Under the pieces are notes generated by a model. The model did no database searches and was not told the origin of the DNA. It worked only from the letters and a program-made list of their open reading frames with translations. The position numbers and the translations under genes are program-made. From Takifugu bimaculatus (taxonomy: Eukaryota; Chordata; Actinopteri; Tetraodontiformes; Tetraodontidae): a DNA stretch of 64,000 nucleotides. Location of the stretch: the NCBI GenBank assembly GCA_004026145.2, contig CP034990.1, positions 17,872,176 through 17,936,175 on the forward strand, written 5' to 3'. Below are positions 14,187 to 27,700 of the stretch, piece by piece. The number at the start of each line of letters is the position of its first letter. The stretch's first letter is position 1.

Positions 14187-14244
14187 GAGTTTGATTAGGA
14201 GAGGTCTAGGAACTCTAGTTCCCAGTCCTCTCCTAATCAAACTC
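14187..14244. repeat. 58-bp inverted repeat (hairpin)
   Basis: gagtttgattaggagagg (14,187-14,204) is the exact reverse complement of cctctcctaatcaaactc (14,227-14,244). The 22-bp spacer itself contains a nested GGAACT/AGTTCC pair around a 2-bp turn. The RNA or a cruciform could form a long stem. It lies in the plekha7 intron upstream of exon w1. Confidence 0.9.
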
Positions 14245-15670
14245 TAGAGCAACTACTGGGTGACATGGACAACAAAGCTCCGGTTCTAAGGTGGAATATT
14301 GCAGGACCATTACAGCAGGGATTTTTCCCTGTCTCTTGGGGACAGGTTTAATGCCAGCATCGACAGAAAGTAGTTCCTCGCCACGTACAAACGCTCCTGC
14401 TGTGCCGCAGTGTTTGTACACTAGCTGGAGATGCTGCACATTCCATGACAAATAGTTCAGAAGTAATGCGTCTAAAACAAAAGCCTCAAAGAATGCTAAT
14501 CCCTAATTAAGGGTGGACGCGGGTCCATGTGGGCAGACCGTGGATCAGCAAAATGCGAGGCACGTGCACGGCCCCAGTGTACGTGCACGTGTGACCTTTC
14601 CCATGAGTGGGTTGTGTACTTTTTTGCGCGGTGACGGCCTGATGACTGGAGCATTCCATTTCTGAACTTCCTGAAATGTCAAGTCGTATGTTTATCCCAC
14701 CTGGGTCCATTCGCCCCTCCTCCTTTCCGCAGCGCTCCGATGCAGCGGGTGACTTCTTCCTGCGTCCACGTGCCAACAGTTTCTGACATTTTCCAGCGGT
14801 TCCTGTGGGGATCCATGGCCAGTTGTTTGTCCTTTGTACACTCCATTGTTGGACCGTTAAACATGTACAGTGTGTGTTTGTTAATGAAAACAGCATGTAT
14901 TGATTAAGCTTCCACGCCGCACTATTTGCACTTATTTCTATCTCCATTTTAGCAGGTCGACTGTGGATAACCCGAACATAAATTAGGACGGCAAAGACAA
15001 ACAATTAGAGGGCTAGAGGGCTTATACTGCATCAGTCAGGAGCAGATTATTGCAGTTGTGGTTCTCAATGGTAAAACTGCTTTCTCATAATTAAAAGACT
15101 TTAATGATTACCATGAAAACACCATTCGGCTCCTGCAATGTCTACGTACCCGCACATTACTGGTGATATACTGTTATGGAATACTCACTCAACACTCTGG
15201 AGGGGACAAAAACTAAGCAGATCAATAGAAAACCCAGAGAATGGCCAGCTGCAAATGAATTTTAGAGTTCCGCCAGCTGTATACATATAAATACAGTATA
15301 AGTAGATGAACAGGTGTTGCAGCCACTGGCCTCTCTAGATTTGACCCACTGGCCATTCCTCTGTTCTTTTATTCTTTACTGTGACAGTAATGTGTTTATG
15401 TTCTGGTTAAAGCAATGAATAGTTCCCACTAACTGGAATCAATAAAACCGTGACGAAATGGCTGCGGGAGCGCTGAGTCCTGCGCTCTGACTAAAGAAAT
15501 ATGAGCTGCGGTTCCTGGCTCAGGCCCGCAGCCCCCCTCTGACAACCCGCGGCCATATTCAAGCGCAGAAACGCCTCGTTTGGTGGAATTACTAGCATTG
15601 ATTTAATGACAAAGTGGCGCCCGTTTTGATGCTCTATCTCCTGAATTTTCCATCTTCCCCTGTCTTGCAG

Positions 15671-15754
15671 CCACAACCTTAGGGCCACGTCCTTCCGCCA
15701 CCCGGTGACTGGGAAGATCTCCCCTGAAAACACCGAATACACACTAGAAGACCG
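15671..15754 (+). CDS. plekha7: plekha7 exon w1: second half of WW domain 2
   Basis: Acceptor tgtcttgcag, donor gtgagc. The first base completes an Asp codon from a missing upstream exon; 27 codons follow and two bases are left over. The peptide HNLRATSFRHPVTGKISPEN continues to EYTLED. It contains the C-terminal part of a WW domain, with the second Trp position occupied by Phe (SFRHP), as in the mammalian PLEKHA7 second WW domain. Confidence 0.95.
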
Positions 15755-18700
15755 GTGAGCGGCTCCGTTTCTGTCCTCAGATTGATGCACGCCCTGCATG
15801 CTTGAGATTAAGATCTAAAAATGAACCTTGACGTCCTCATTTCACAGCTGACTTTTGTTTGATCCCCTCTTGCACATTTTCAGACTGCGAAGGGCGCGAT
15901 ACGAGTCATAAATCACGTTTAATCTGCAACTGTAACGGGATCGCACGTGACGCCGATCCCGGCATCCATGAGCGCCACCTTCTCAGGAGTGATCCACCGG
16001 CATCCTCCGCTGTCACTCATCTCCTGTCCATTATTCATAGTCGCTTCTGCTGAGCCCTGGATTAGAAGGATGAATCAAGGGGCTTACTTACATGCACTTG
16101 CATGTTTTCAACCGCGACATAATTGATTCTTTGTCACTGAAATGACGGCCGTAATCTGTTTAAGCCCCGGTCAGTATTGCATCGCTTGTTGTCAAGGACG
16201 AGGATGTGGTGAAATAGACAGAACAAGGTGAAGGGGTCTGCAGATCTTAGACGTCTTTGCTTTTATAGCTATTTAGACTGTTGAATTCTGGATTATTAGA
16301 ACACTATAAAGCTCTCTGTGTGGCGGGAGAAGCTTACGTCATCAATATTTTACTGTATGGTCCTTTGGTGGGGGTCAGTGTGAACGGGGACCATCCCCAT
16401 GTTTGGTGGAGCCTCTGTCTCTGTTAAAGTGCCATCATGCGTACTGTTCTTACATCATGGCGTGGGAATCCAGGTTCCTGATCTCTGCCCTCTGCTCTGC
16501 AACCATCCACTATAACCTAACTCTCCTCCCTGGGTGGTGTCATAGTTCTGCAAATGTGGACGTCCCCATCAAGGACAAATGCTTTATTATTACGAAATCT
16601 GCTCAGCCCCATTTGCCCGAGTTTTGTAGTTCCTGTGTCAGGAAGCGGCCCCAGTCGTCCTCCTCTGTTTTAACACGTGCAGCTGCTTCGTTCTAATTAA
16701 AGGTTTTGTTAGTTCAGCCTGACAAGAAGACCAGAGGGACATGTCAAATGTTCAAATCAGCCTCCAGGACAAGAAGACTGATGCATTTAGCAGAAAATGA
16801 GACCAGAGGAAAAGGGGGAAAAAGAGGATGCACACAATGTTGTTTGACTGCTGTGACATCCAGGAGCATGCTGGGTGCAGTGACGTTTCAGTTTTTGGAC
16901 CAGATGTTAAAGATGGTTTTGGGGGGGTGGGTAAGAACCTATGGCTGGTTAAATAGTTATATATTATATACATATGACTTTAGATCCAACAACGTGGGAC
17001 GTGTGCAAGTCATTTCGTCAGCAGCTGGCACCAATCTGGAAAGGGAAGGGAGACATTAAAAATAGAGAAATGGCTCAAAGCGTCACACATGAAAGAAGAA
17101 AACAGATTGGAAATTGTTGGACTTCACAACATCAGACAAAACCCTCCAAACAAGACAAGTGTGGGAATGTTAGAATGTTAAAACTAAACTAAAACTCAAT
17201 ATTGGACTAATTTTTGGAAGAGAAGAAACGTTTTTTATTCCTCTCGACAGTAAAATCTGTGAGTCGGCAGCGAGCCACAACACGGCTGCAAACACCAGGA
17301 GTGACTTTGTTGTGTCTTTTTAAAGTTTTCACCCCTTTGAAATGGACCCTTCTTCACGGCGAGCAGGAGAGGCGGCGGTGACGCTCGCCGTGACCTCCGC
17401 GGCGTGTTCCCTGCCGAGCGGCAATGGAACGTTTGAAACTGTTGCTCTCTGAACGCTGTGTCGAAAGCAGACACAGAGGCTGTGTCAGGTCATGTGGCAG
17501 CATCAGGAAGTAGTCATATCCTTTACATGGGAACGCTCAGCTCAGCAGTGCCCCCCCCCCCAGTGTTGTTAGTGTGGACAGTCGCGAGGAGGACGATTAC
17601 TCTCCAGAGCTCCTCACCCGGTCATCACATCTGACCCTCTTCACTCTCCCCTCAGCTACAGGATGGAGTCCCCCATGTCTAAGTCAGCGGCTAATTCGAG
17701 GTCCCCGCTTTTGGTCAGGGAGCCCCCACGCGCCATGACCTCGGGAGCAGGGGACGCCACTTCGGGGTCAAAGGTAAGCTAGTCAGTTCTCCAGCGAGGT
17801 GCTATTTAATTTGTTAGCGTTTGAAGAAAGTCCGATTTCACTGGCGTTTCTCCTATTTAGGACGCACCTTCGCCACTAATTGACATTTGACATTTTAAAG
17901 CCGCCATAACCAGTTTCCTGTGGGACAGGAGGCACATTGCACGGTCGAGATAAACTTGATGTTTCCACTGCAGATACAGACATTTTCATCTGTCAGCAGG
18001 CCGCATGTGTGACGCACCGCCCCTCCAACGGCACACGGGACGACCCAGGACCCACTAGAACTTTCTCATCTCTTTTTTTCTCCACTGTGCCAGAAACGTA
18101 CTAACCGCTCTCATTTCTTTCTGCCAATTCCTCACCCCCACGTGAAATATTTACCGTCTAAATGAAAAGTTCAGTCTTTAACTACCTTATCGTGTTGTTT
18201 TTGGTAACATTCTGAAAAGAGACGGTCCTCTGTGTCCCACCAACACTCGTGTGAACCCAGCAGAGGTTTTCATGCGTGCGTGTGTGCATGACATTGAATC
18301 CTCTGCAGAATTTTACCCCTTTGCCAAAAACAACACCTCAGATTGTAGATAGGAGCTCTCAACCACAGCTAGTTAAATATAACCTGGTGATAACCACTCT
18401 GCAAACACTGAACCGATGTTAGCAGTTAGAACACTCAGTGAATCTAAAACCCAATGAAACTAATGAACCCCCCCCCCCCTTCCTTGCAGAATTCCAGAGG
18501 TGCAGGAAAGGGAAAGGTGCACAGTTTTGGCAAGAGAGATCACGCGATTAAAAGAAACCTCAGCGTCCCAGTGGTGGTTAGAGGCTGGCTCTACAAGCAG
18601 GTGAGCCGAGCTTCCTCTGCTGCATCGGGCCGTGGATCCCAAAAGTTGCGTTTCTAAACAGCTGCTCTGTCGCGTCCCCCCCCCCACCCCCACCCCCCCG

Positions 18701-21700
18701 TACCTCCAGGACAGCTCGGGAATGCGGCTGTGGAAGAGGAAATGGTTTGTTTTGTCAGACTACTGCTTGTTCTACTACAAAGGTGAGTCTCGCTCGGTCA
18801 CGGTCGTTAACGCAGCCGGAGATTAACGAGACTTTTCTCGATGAACGGACATCTGTAATTAGATGTGGGACGTATCTGGTTGTCTCATCCTCTCATTGGT
18901 TCTTCTCTTCCTCCCGCTTTTCTGTCCTTATTAATCTGAGTATTTTATTATGGGGTGTAATCTCTGCTTGTGTTGCCAACGCGGCTGCCTCTGCTCCATT
19001 AATCACACTGAATAATAGATAAGCTCCATGCCACCCAGTGCCACATGCTGCAGACCAGGGGCCCACAGGAATCATGTCCCCCTCGTTTGTTTGGGGGGGT
19101 TTTGGTCATTTTTGCACTGAGCTCTGCCGTCTTCGCTTCCTCTCCAGACAGCCGAGAGGAGACGGTGCTCGGCAGCATCCCCCTGCCCAGTTATGTCATC
19201 GCGCCGGTCGAGCCCGACGACAACATCAGCCGCCGCTACGCTTTCAAGGTAACAGATCTGCTGTAGCGTCGCGTCCATGTCCACTTCTGATACCCTCAGG
19301 TTTGTGCCCAATCATCACAGCAGCTAAGCTCCTATTTTTTGCTGAGAGAACCATTTTTCATGTGAAGCTCAACTTTTCCGTGAATGGGGCAATAGTCACC
19401 CCCCCCCCTCTTCCGTGAGTCCTGCGAGAGCAGAGAAGGGATTTATGCAACCGTTACCTAGCTCCTCCTTTCTGCTCAAAACAATAGCGCCTAAATGTTT
19501 GATGCTCCGGGGCATTCTGTCGCAATCCTCTCCGCTCCTTTACCGCATTTTGCTCTTTGATTCTCGGCGTGACAGCGTGCAGATATCACCGCTGCTGCTC
19601 CTCTGTTCTCTCACACTACACGTCTTTCCAAAGATCGCTTTACACACAATGGCATTTGTATGATAATTGCACCGCTGGGGATATTAATTATGCATTCAGA
19701 CGGTTCCCTGTCTCCTCCCACCACTCGCTGGCAGCATGTATAAGGTTGGATGAAGCGAGCGCGGGCTCTGCCACGCCGCCACCTATAGGAGAAATCTCAT
19801 TTCCCTGCAGCTCCACAGGCATTAAAGGTGAAGATTGTACAGCATGTCATTACCTGTGCTGTACCCGAGGTGCTCGGGGAGCGGTTTCTGCTGAGTCGGC
19901 GTGCTTCTAGGGGGTTTGTTTGAGGCCGTAAGTGGACTCCATCAGTATTTGTGACGGTGCCATCAGGGTCACGGCCGGAGCCGCTCCTCGTTCCTTCTCA
20001 CCGACACCCTCTGATGTGTTGTAACTTCTCTTATCTGGGCTAATCTCACCCCGTCTCTCTCATCCCCCTGTCGGCTTCGCCTCCCATTGTGACCCTTTCT
20101 CCGGGGCCTTCGTCCTAAATTCCGTGAGCTTCCAGGCTCGCATGAATAGGTATTTGATTTCACATCAGTGAAACACCACACTCGGCTCATCATGCTTGCA
20201 GCTGCTGACAGCGTCCATCAGGCATGGCTGCAGTCATCTGTGGACAATGCCAGAGCCCATATGGGTGCCGTTTATGGGTAACTAACTTGTTTTGCTGGGA
20301 TGCGTGAAGAACAAACACAAGTCTTTTGTTTTTCGTGTCGGTGCCGCCCAAGTATTTGGGATGGGACAGAGAAACATCTGGTGTTGTTCTGGCAGCGCTG
20401 CACTGCAGTCACATTTCAAATGAATCTCAGAGAACTGCAACTCCTTTAATCGTCCCATGGATTAGTGGTCACACATGTGATCAGTGTCTTATACGTGTGT
20501 GTGTGTGTGTGTGTGTGTGGGGGGGGGGGCTCTGGTATTTGTCAGAGGCTGCGTTTCTCCTCACCAGAGTATTGAAACATCAAAGTTTCACGTACTCGAT
20601 TTCAATCTTTTTGTTGCTGACATTCACACCCCCTCCCCCCCATAAAATCAATCATGTTGCCATCCAATAAAATAAAACATCTCATAACATCAGGAGTAAC
20701 CCCCCCCCCTCTTTATTATTGTTATTGATATGATTTCATTGCTTTTCCAGTCTTGCGCGAGGACGAGAGTCTGAATAAAAATGATTGTGCTGATAATTGT
20801 TTTGCCAGTTGCTGCATTATTATGAGTAAATATCTGTATTTCTTTACTGCGACAGTAAGTCAACTTTGCATTATAGCTGAATATGTGTTCCATACTTGCG
20901 CTTGCAGTCAAATGAAGCTTCTTTTTTAACAGTTTACTCAGCTGCATTACATTAGGTTTGTGTAGTTGTGCTCATTTACTATCCTTGAATTTCCTGGTGG
21001 CAAAAGTGAGAAATACAAGGAAACAACAAACCTATGTGCACTTTATTGTCCTGCCTCCCCCCTCGAGCAAAAGTTGCCGTGAACTTTACCGAGTTTCCAC
21101 TTTGCAACGTTTGTTTCCTCCTCAGCTTCCCTGGCAGCTGTGTCTCGTCTCCTCCGGGACACGAGTTCTCATATCTATCTGTTTTTTGTCCCCTCTGATC
21201 TCTTCACTCTCTTTGATAGGCGACCCATACAGGAATGCGCTCCTACATTTACAACAGGAACTCTGTGATTGGCTCTCAGGCGGAACACTGCGGGATGCGC
21301 ACATATTTCTTCAGTGCGGACACACAGGAGGACATGAATGGTTGGATCCGGGCCATGAACCAGGCGGCACTGATGCAGCAGAGCCACACTCTAAAGAGGT
21401 CGGTCTCGCTCCATGAAGTGGGATTAGCTTCTTATTGCGGGGACGTATATTATTTATTGAGGTGTTTGCATCAAATACAGTCTTGAGCTGCGCCGTCGTC
21501 TGTGTTTTTTCTGTCTTATCTGCAGCTGCTCAATTTTTAACGGTAATAAACAGTCTTCCGGCAGGTTCAACCCCGTCCGTCTGCTCTGGGACTATCAGAT
21601 GTTGTCTGCTGTGTGTGTGTTTGTGCAGTGCACCACTAGTAGATTCCGGTACAGCTGTTAGTGCTAAATAAATACTGCAATCACTGCTGTGACATGTATT

Positions 21701-24700
21701 AATCTCACTATATGATGCGGATTTGGTGCGAATCGTGTTCATATCGGATGGTGTTAAAAGGCCGACTGGGGTTTTTGCGTTTCCAGTACGGGGCTGGGAT
21801 TCCTGTAACCATGGAAAATGTGTTTCAAGGCTGCAGTTGGACGTGATGCAGCACAGTGTCTGAAAGAATTGTGCAATAATGCTACCTAGAGGCCGCTGGG
21901 AGTCAGTACTGCTGAATACTGCTGGTGCACAAGAGTCCTCAGTTTGCTGCTTTCTCTGTTGTTAAGGTTTTTGTGACTGAATTTGTCCCTTAAACCTTTT
22001 TTTAAAAAGGATCACAGGCACTTTTTCTGTCTCACCTTTTCCACAGAGAAGTGGAGAAGCCAATGGTGAGCGTGCAGCAGGCCTTCCCCCAGACCAACCA
22101 TACCCCCGCTGAGCAGAGCTCACCTCAGGCAGAAAGGAACAGAAAGGAAAGCTCAGATAATGGTGTCCTGTTGGCTCCCTGCGACGATGCCAGGTGTGAA
22201 TTAGAGGAGCGGGTCAGGAGGTGCTCTTCAGACTACGCTGACGGTGGCGCCCACAGGAACGGACAGCCAGCTGTGATCCAAGTGACTCTGCCGCCAGAAC
22301 AGAACGGCAATGTGGTTTATCAGAGGGGCTTCGTTTCCCAGGCTGGCGGTGAGAAACACGCGCAGAGAAAGAACATGCTGGCTCAGGTGGAGCAGTGGGT
22401 CAAAGTCCAGAAGGGGGATCCACAACAAAGGTCATTTTTCCTTCACACAATTTCAAAAAATGGTTTTTGGCTGCTTTCCGCCATCTAGTGGCTAAGTTGA
22501 GAACTGTCTAGAAAATACTCGGAGATAGAAGTAAACTTTTGCAAATGTTAAATGTTGTTCTTTATGTAAAATGTGAATATTTCTTTTGTCGCAGTGCACC
22601 GACAGCTGAGTACAACCTCTCCCGAAGGACCCCACCCTTAAAGCCCAAAGCAAGCACAGTAGACACCACCTATAAATCATTGCCAAAGTCTCCCCATCCC
22701 ACCAGCAGCAGCTCTCCACCAGCATCCTGCAGCCTGCCCAGTGATTACAAGTATGCCCACGATCGACTGAGCCACTTCCGCATGTCCACAGATGAGCGAA
22801 TAGCCACAAAGGAGGGGATGGTGTGGCAGCTGTACGAGTGGCAGCAGAGGCAGCAGTTCCGTCACGGCAGCCCCACCGCACCAATCTACACAGGCCCCAA
22901 CTTCACAGACTCGGCGTCGTTCAGAGTTACCATGGAGATGCCGCGTTCCATCTCCGTGCCCCCATCTCCTTGTGAAGTCCCTCCATCAGTCCCCTGCTCG
23001 TTCAAGCCGCTGTCGCCTCGTCGTCCTCACACTCCGTCCCAAAGGCGCTCAGTCAAACCGTTGGATGAAATGTTGCCCGGGGACAGCACAAGATCCAGCT
23101 CCCCCAGCCATATTTGTGCTCAAATCACTCAGGTAGGACACACTTTAACCCCTGAGACCCTTTCCGGGGAAGGAAAAACGAAATCACACCATATCCTGTG
23201 GATTTCACATAAGCTGGGTATTGTAGTCCATAGAATGTTTGCTATCACTTCACTGTGTGGCTTCTCACCTTTCACAGGACTACAAACAACAAACAGACGC
23301 TTATTTCTTCTTATGGTCTTGTTTTGTGAGATTTCGATTCTAAAACTTAAGCCGCCGTAAAAATTAAAGCACAATTGTCCAATAGGGATTAAAGAGTACC
23401 TGTTTAAAAAAAAAAGAAAGTTAAAAAATCATGTCTTCACTTTATGGTCAAACATGCTCAGCCCATAACCTCAGAAAATCCAGCCCATCATTTAGGGAAA
23501 TATCACAAGTGTTTGATGATTAATCCTAAATGAAATAATAATGCTAATGCTAATAACAATAATAATATTAATAATAATAAAAATAATTGATGCTGTATTC
23601 ATCGATATTGGATTAAGCCAGAAGCACAAACCAGTCGGTTCAAAATGATCCTTCCTTGTTGACGGGGAATTTACAACATCTGTGGTTCCAAACACGTGTG
23701 GATCAGTAGATTGGTGGAGCCCGGGACGATCACACACTGCAGGAGCGGTAGGAGCGACGTGCACACCCCCTTGGAGACGATGCCCTGATGAGCCTGCACT
23801 CCCGCTGATCAGACCTGAAACTGAATCACACTCGTTCTGAGCCACGTGGCAAGGCTCCGTTTCGTGATCGTTTTAGGACGTGAGCGAAGGGAAGCTGTGA
23901 CTTTCACGAGAGGCTTCACACTACACACACACACACACACACACATTTCGATGCTCAAGTGAATCATTTGCAGATTCACACAGTCCACACCCAGGCCTCC
24001 ACTCCACAGGTGGGGCGAGCGAGACCTCGCCGCTCTGTCACCCCCCCCCAGAACCTTTCTTAGCACTCAAACACCACCGCAGGAGACGGAAGGAGGGGCC
24101 ACAGCCCACGCCGCCTGCCCACCACACCCCCCCACATGTGAGGAGCTCTCCTATCCAACCAGCACCACATTTGCCTGCACGCAGAAGCCTCAAACCCTCG
24201 TTGGCTTTAGACAAGTAAACAGATCATCTGTTTGCTCCATTATTCATCCAAGCGACAAGACAGCAATTATAACCGTTAAAAAAAGAATTTCTCACAATTA
24301 AGCAAAGAGGATGTGTGTGCGGTTTTTTTAAACAAAGGGAAGCCGCAGTGGCTTTGGAAGGCTATCCAAAGGAGGGCCCTTTCTGCCCGTTTAAACGTAA
24401 TCTGAAGTGAACTTAGCTCTACTTCACGCGGCATCTCCGAGGCTGATGGCGTTCCCTGGCTGGAGAACACTTAAGTAACAGCATTCTAGAAGCTTCTGTG
24501 GAATATCATTAGGAAGTAGGTTTTATTAGAGGCTAATCCAATTTGCCCTGGGCTTCTCAGCACCCTATAAACATCTCTACTCTATCTTAAACATCAGCAG
24601 CGGTCTCTTTCTTCTGATCTCGCATTTAAATAAAAAACCTATTATGCAGCAAAAAATAGTGGCATGGGAATCTCAAAGGGAACGGCTTACAGTGCTGCTC

Positions 24701-27700
24701 TTGCTGGTAGCAAACAAATGTTATTTTAAGAAAGCAGATTTGGTATAATTTATGTGTAGTTAATTAAATCTCTTGTTGTTTGTGTCCTTTTAAGGTTGTG
24801 TAGTGGGCCCGCGTTTTCGCTAATTCTGTGTGTTAAGCAAAAATGTCAAATTTCCCAGGCCCTGTAGCGCCTTAAACTCAGGGCACACCTTGTTTCAAAT
24901 AAGAGTAGCGGCGATGAAAGGGGAGAAAAGGGAGGGATGAAGAAAATCAAATCTGCTGTGTAGTCAAGTTTGTTTGTAGACTTGGAGGCAATGGTTTAAC
25001 TTTGATTTGGCGTGATGGCGTGGTCTGCGTCTCCCGCTCCAAAACTCAAGTGAGGATTACAGAGTCTGTTTGATGTGACTTTATTAGATCTGTAATAACA
25101 AGTTGATGAATTTTTGTTCCTCTGCAGACTTCCCAAATAGAGAGAAGGTCCATGCCAGCCATGGGCTACATCACCCACACCGTCAGCGCGCCCACCTTGC
25201 ACGGCAAAACGGTAGGATTTTCTCCCTCTTACGGTCATGATTGAACCCCATCAGTCTGCTGGATGAACTGTATTTACTGTAATTTATCATGTAAGTGCTG
25301 GCTGAGCTGTTACCGACATTAGACGAAAAACAAGATCAGGCTGGAAATCTGTGTGGAGGACAAGAGAATCCAAGATGGAAAGAAAGAAACTTCAGCGCCA
25401 AGCCGATTGGACGATAAGAGGAGGGTTAAGACTCCTCAGAAATGCACAACGAGCCCCTCAACCTGATTAAACAGGTTTATATATATTTTATGTGATATTT
25501 GCTGTGTTTAATTAATGAATTCAATTGTGACCGCACTGCTAAAATCCATGCTAGCACAATAAATTGTCCTCTCAGTGTTCAGAATGCAGCTGTCGCTTTT
25601 CATATTGCAAGTTTTTATTTATTTTATTGATCGGTATTTTGCCAAAGTGGCCGCGCCACCGTTTGGCTCTCGCGGTTAATGTGACTGCCCAGATGGTTTT
25701 CAAGTATCTTCTCTCGTTCCTCTGAATTCCGGGCTTGGCTGCAGCCAGAGGAACTGACTCTGCTGCTCATTCAGCTTCGGAGGCACCAGGCCAAGATGGC
25801 TGGTGTGAATAGCCCCAGCGATGCACTCACTCACCTGCAGCAGCAGCACAGCAGTCTTCTAGGCCCCAGCATGCAGGTCAGGGCCCCCCCGGACTCCCCT
25901 AATTTTCTCCACGACACCGTCAGTACGTTTACATGCACGGCTGCCGTTCCTCTCCTGTGGCTCTTGACGGTGACCTGCTCCTGTTTAGCTGGTTAACAGT
26001 CACCAAATACCCTTGTTTATCCATCACTGACTGCAATCGTGGAGTTTTCTCTGTAGATTCCTCCTCCGGTGGACATGTAGCTCATTTAAAAGAAGGAATT
26101 TGGCCAGATGATCTGGGTGGATTTGCCTCGCCATTAGCTAATATTTCCCCCCTGAGGTCATGTAAACGTACCGACTGCATCCCCTGTTAGTGCATCGTGG
26201 TTGCCCCCTCCCAGCCAAAGCCATCCCATCCCGCCCTGTCATCCATAACTACCGTGTAGCCTGTCGCCTGGGTGTCTTGCACATCGGCATGGACTGTGTT
26301 GTGCACCAGACTCACACATTTTCCTAAAAAGAACTTTATTTTACTTGGAAATAAGCAACATTGAAGCATGCGGCTTGTCGGCTGTGCCTGTGTTTTCTAT
26401 TTTCCCCTCTTTTATCCATCTTGAAAGCTCCGCACCGCCCTCAAAAGAACGGACACCTGGAATACAATCCTATTGTGTGATGGATCTGGTGCTGTAGACG
26501 TTTCCAGGCTGCAGCAGGAATCAGACCGCCGTCTTTCCTGTGAATCCGTTCCCTGCTCTCAAATTAGAATCCCGCAGCGAAGCTGCAGTGGTGCTCCATA
26601 TGACATCCCCACATCATTATCTGGCCAAGCTCCACGCTTACGTGCACTTCTGACCACATACCATGCACACATGCAAAAGGCCTGCGCCCAGTTGCGCATG
26701 AGGTCAAAGATGAGACGGTTAAAAAAAACAACAACACAATTACTTAATTACAGGTTGCAGTCTTTTACTATCTGGGAACAAAAATCCAGATTTATGTAAA
26801 CTGTAATTAAGACCGAGTTCAAGACGTTCTGTTAGTGCAACCTCAAGGGAAAATAAAGGCCTTGGGAGTCCTCTGGCCAAGCATTATCATTTGCAGCTTC
26901 ATTTCAATTGATTTATGTCTCCATTGCTCATTTAAAGGCCGATGATACTTATGTACAACTGAAGAAGGACCTGGAGTATCTAGATCTGAAGGTGGGCCCC
27001 GATAAAAGAACCTTTCTCCTCTTCATCCTCTGCTTCCTCCCCCTTCTGCATCCTCCCTTCCTCTTTGATGTCTCCTCTTGTCTGTCTTCTCACTCTTCTC
27101 GCGATGCTCTGTCTGCTCACTCTGTGACGGTGGGAGGAAAATGTTTGTTACCTGCCTTGTGGAGGGAGAGAAATCAGGCAGAATCCGATTCGTTGCTAAT
27201 CCCCAACTCTGAGTTGTTGCCTCTTTATACCACACAGAGGCTAACGTGGAGGGAGCTCTCCTGTACATCCTGCAGCTCCGCTCCACTTCCTGTTTATGTC
27301 CCAGATCAGGAGACAGCTCATCCAGGCAGGGCAGTGTTGGACTGTAAGGATGAGGGGAGGGAAACGGACATTTTCCCTCCTTTTCCAAAGGAACGTTCAT
27401 GCATCCCTGGAATTATTGGAAGATTTGGAAGGGATGGCTGCGACCCGCCCAACACCGCGGCTCGATTTTGAGATGAAGTCGTTTCACTCGCCCCACTGGT
27501 GCCCGTTTAACGACCAGTCACGTGCAACAACACTATAAAGCTAACTAGCTGTGATAAGTCCATTAATCATTGATACAATGGCATTCCTTTCAAATTCATT
27601 AGCACTAAGACGTCACCAGTTGACAACGATCATTTAACAAATAAGAATGCTGCTAATACAAACGCGGAGAATCTGGTCGTTTCCATGCAAACAAATCTCG

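Larger units (their letters stand above)
1..15670 (+). other. Intron upstream of the first recognised plekha7 exon
   Basis: I looked for exons encoding WW1 and the first half of WW2 (DLPRGWEE-like, ending in a split Asp codon) and found none. Open frames here are short, often overlap microsatellites, and match nothing I know. The stretch holds repeats listed separately and otherwise reads as unique intronic sequence. The missing 5' exons are presumably further upstream. Confidence 0.7.

Noticed and set aside
14507..15004. 165-codon minus-strand open frame
   Set aside because: No recognisable domain, no splice support, lies in the plekha7 intron.
26908..27471. 187-codon open frame containing exon w11
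   Set aside because: Only 26,938-26,991 is conserved; the rest is pyrimidine-rich intron.
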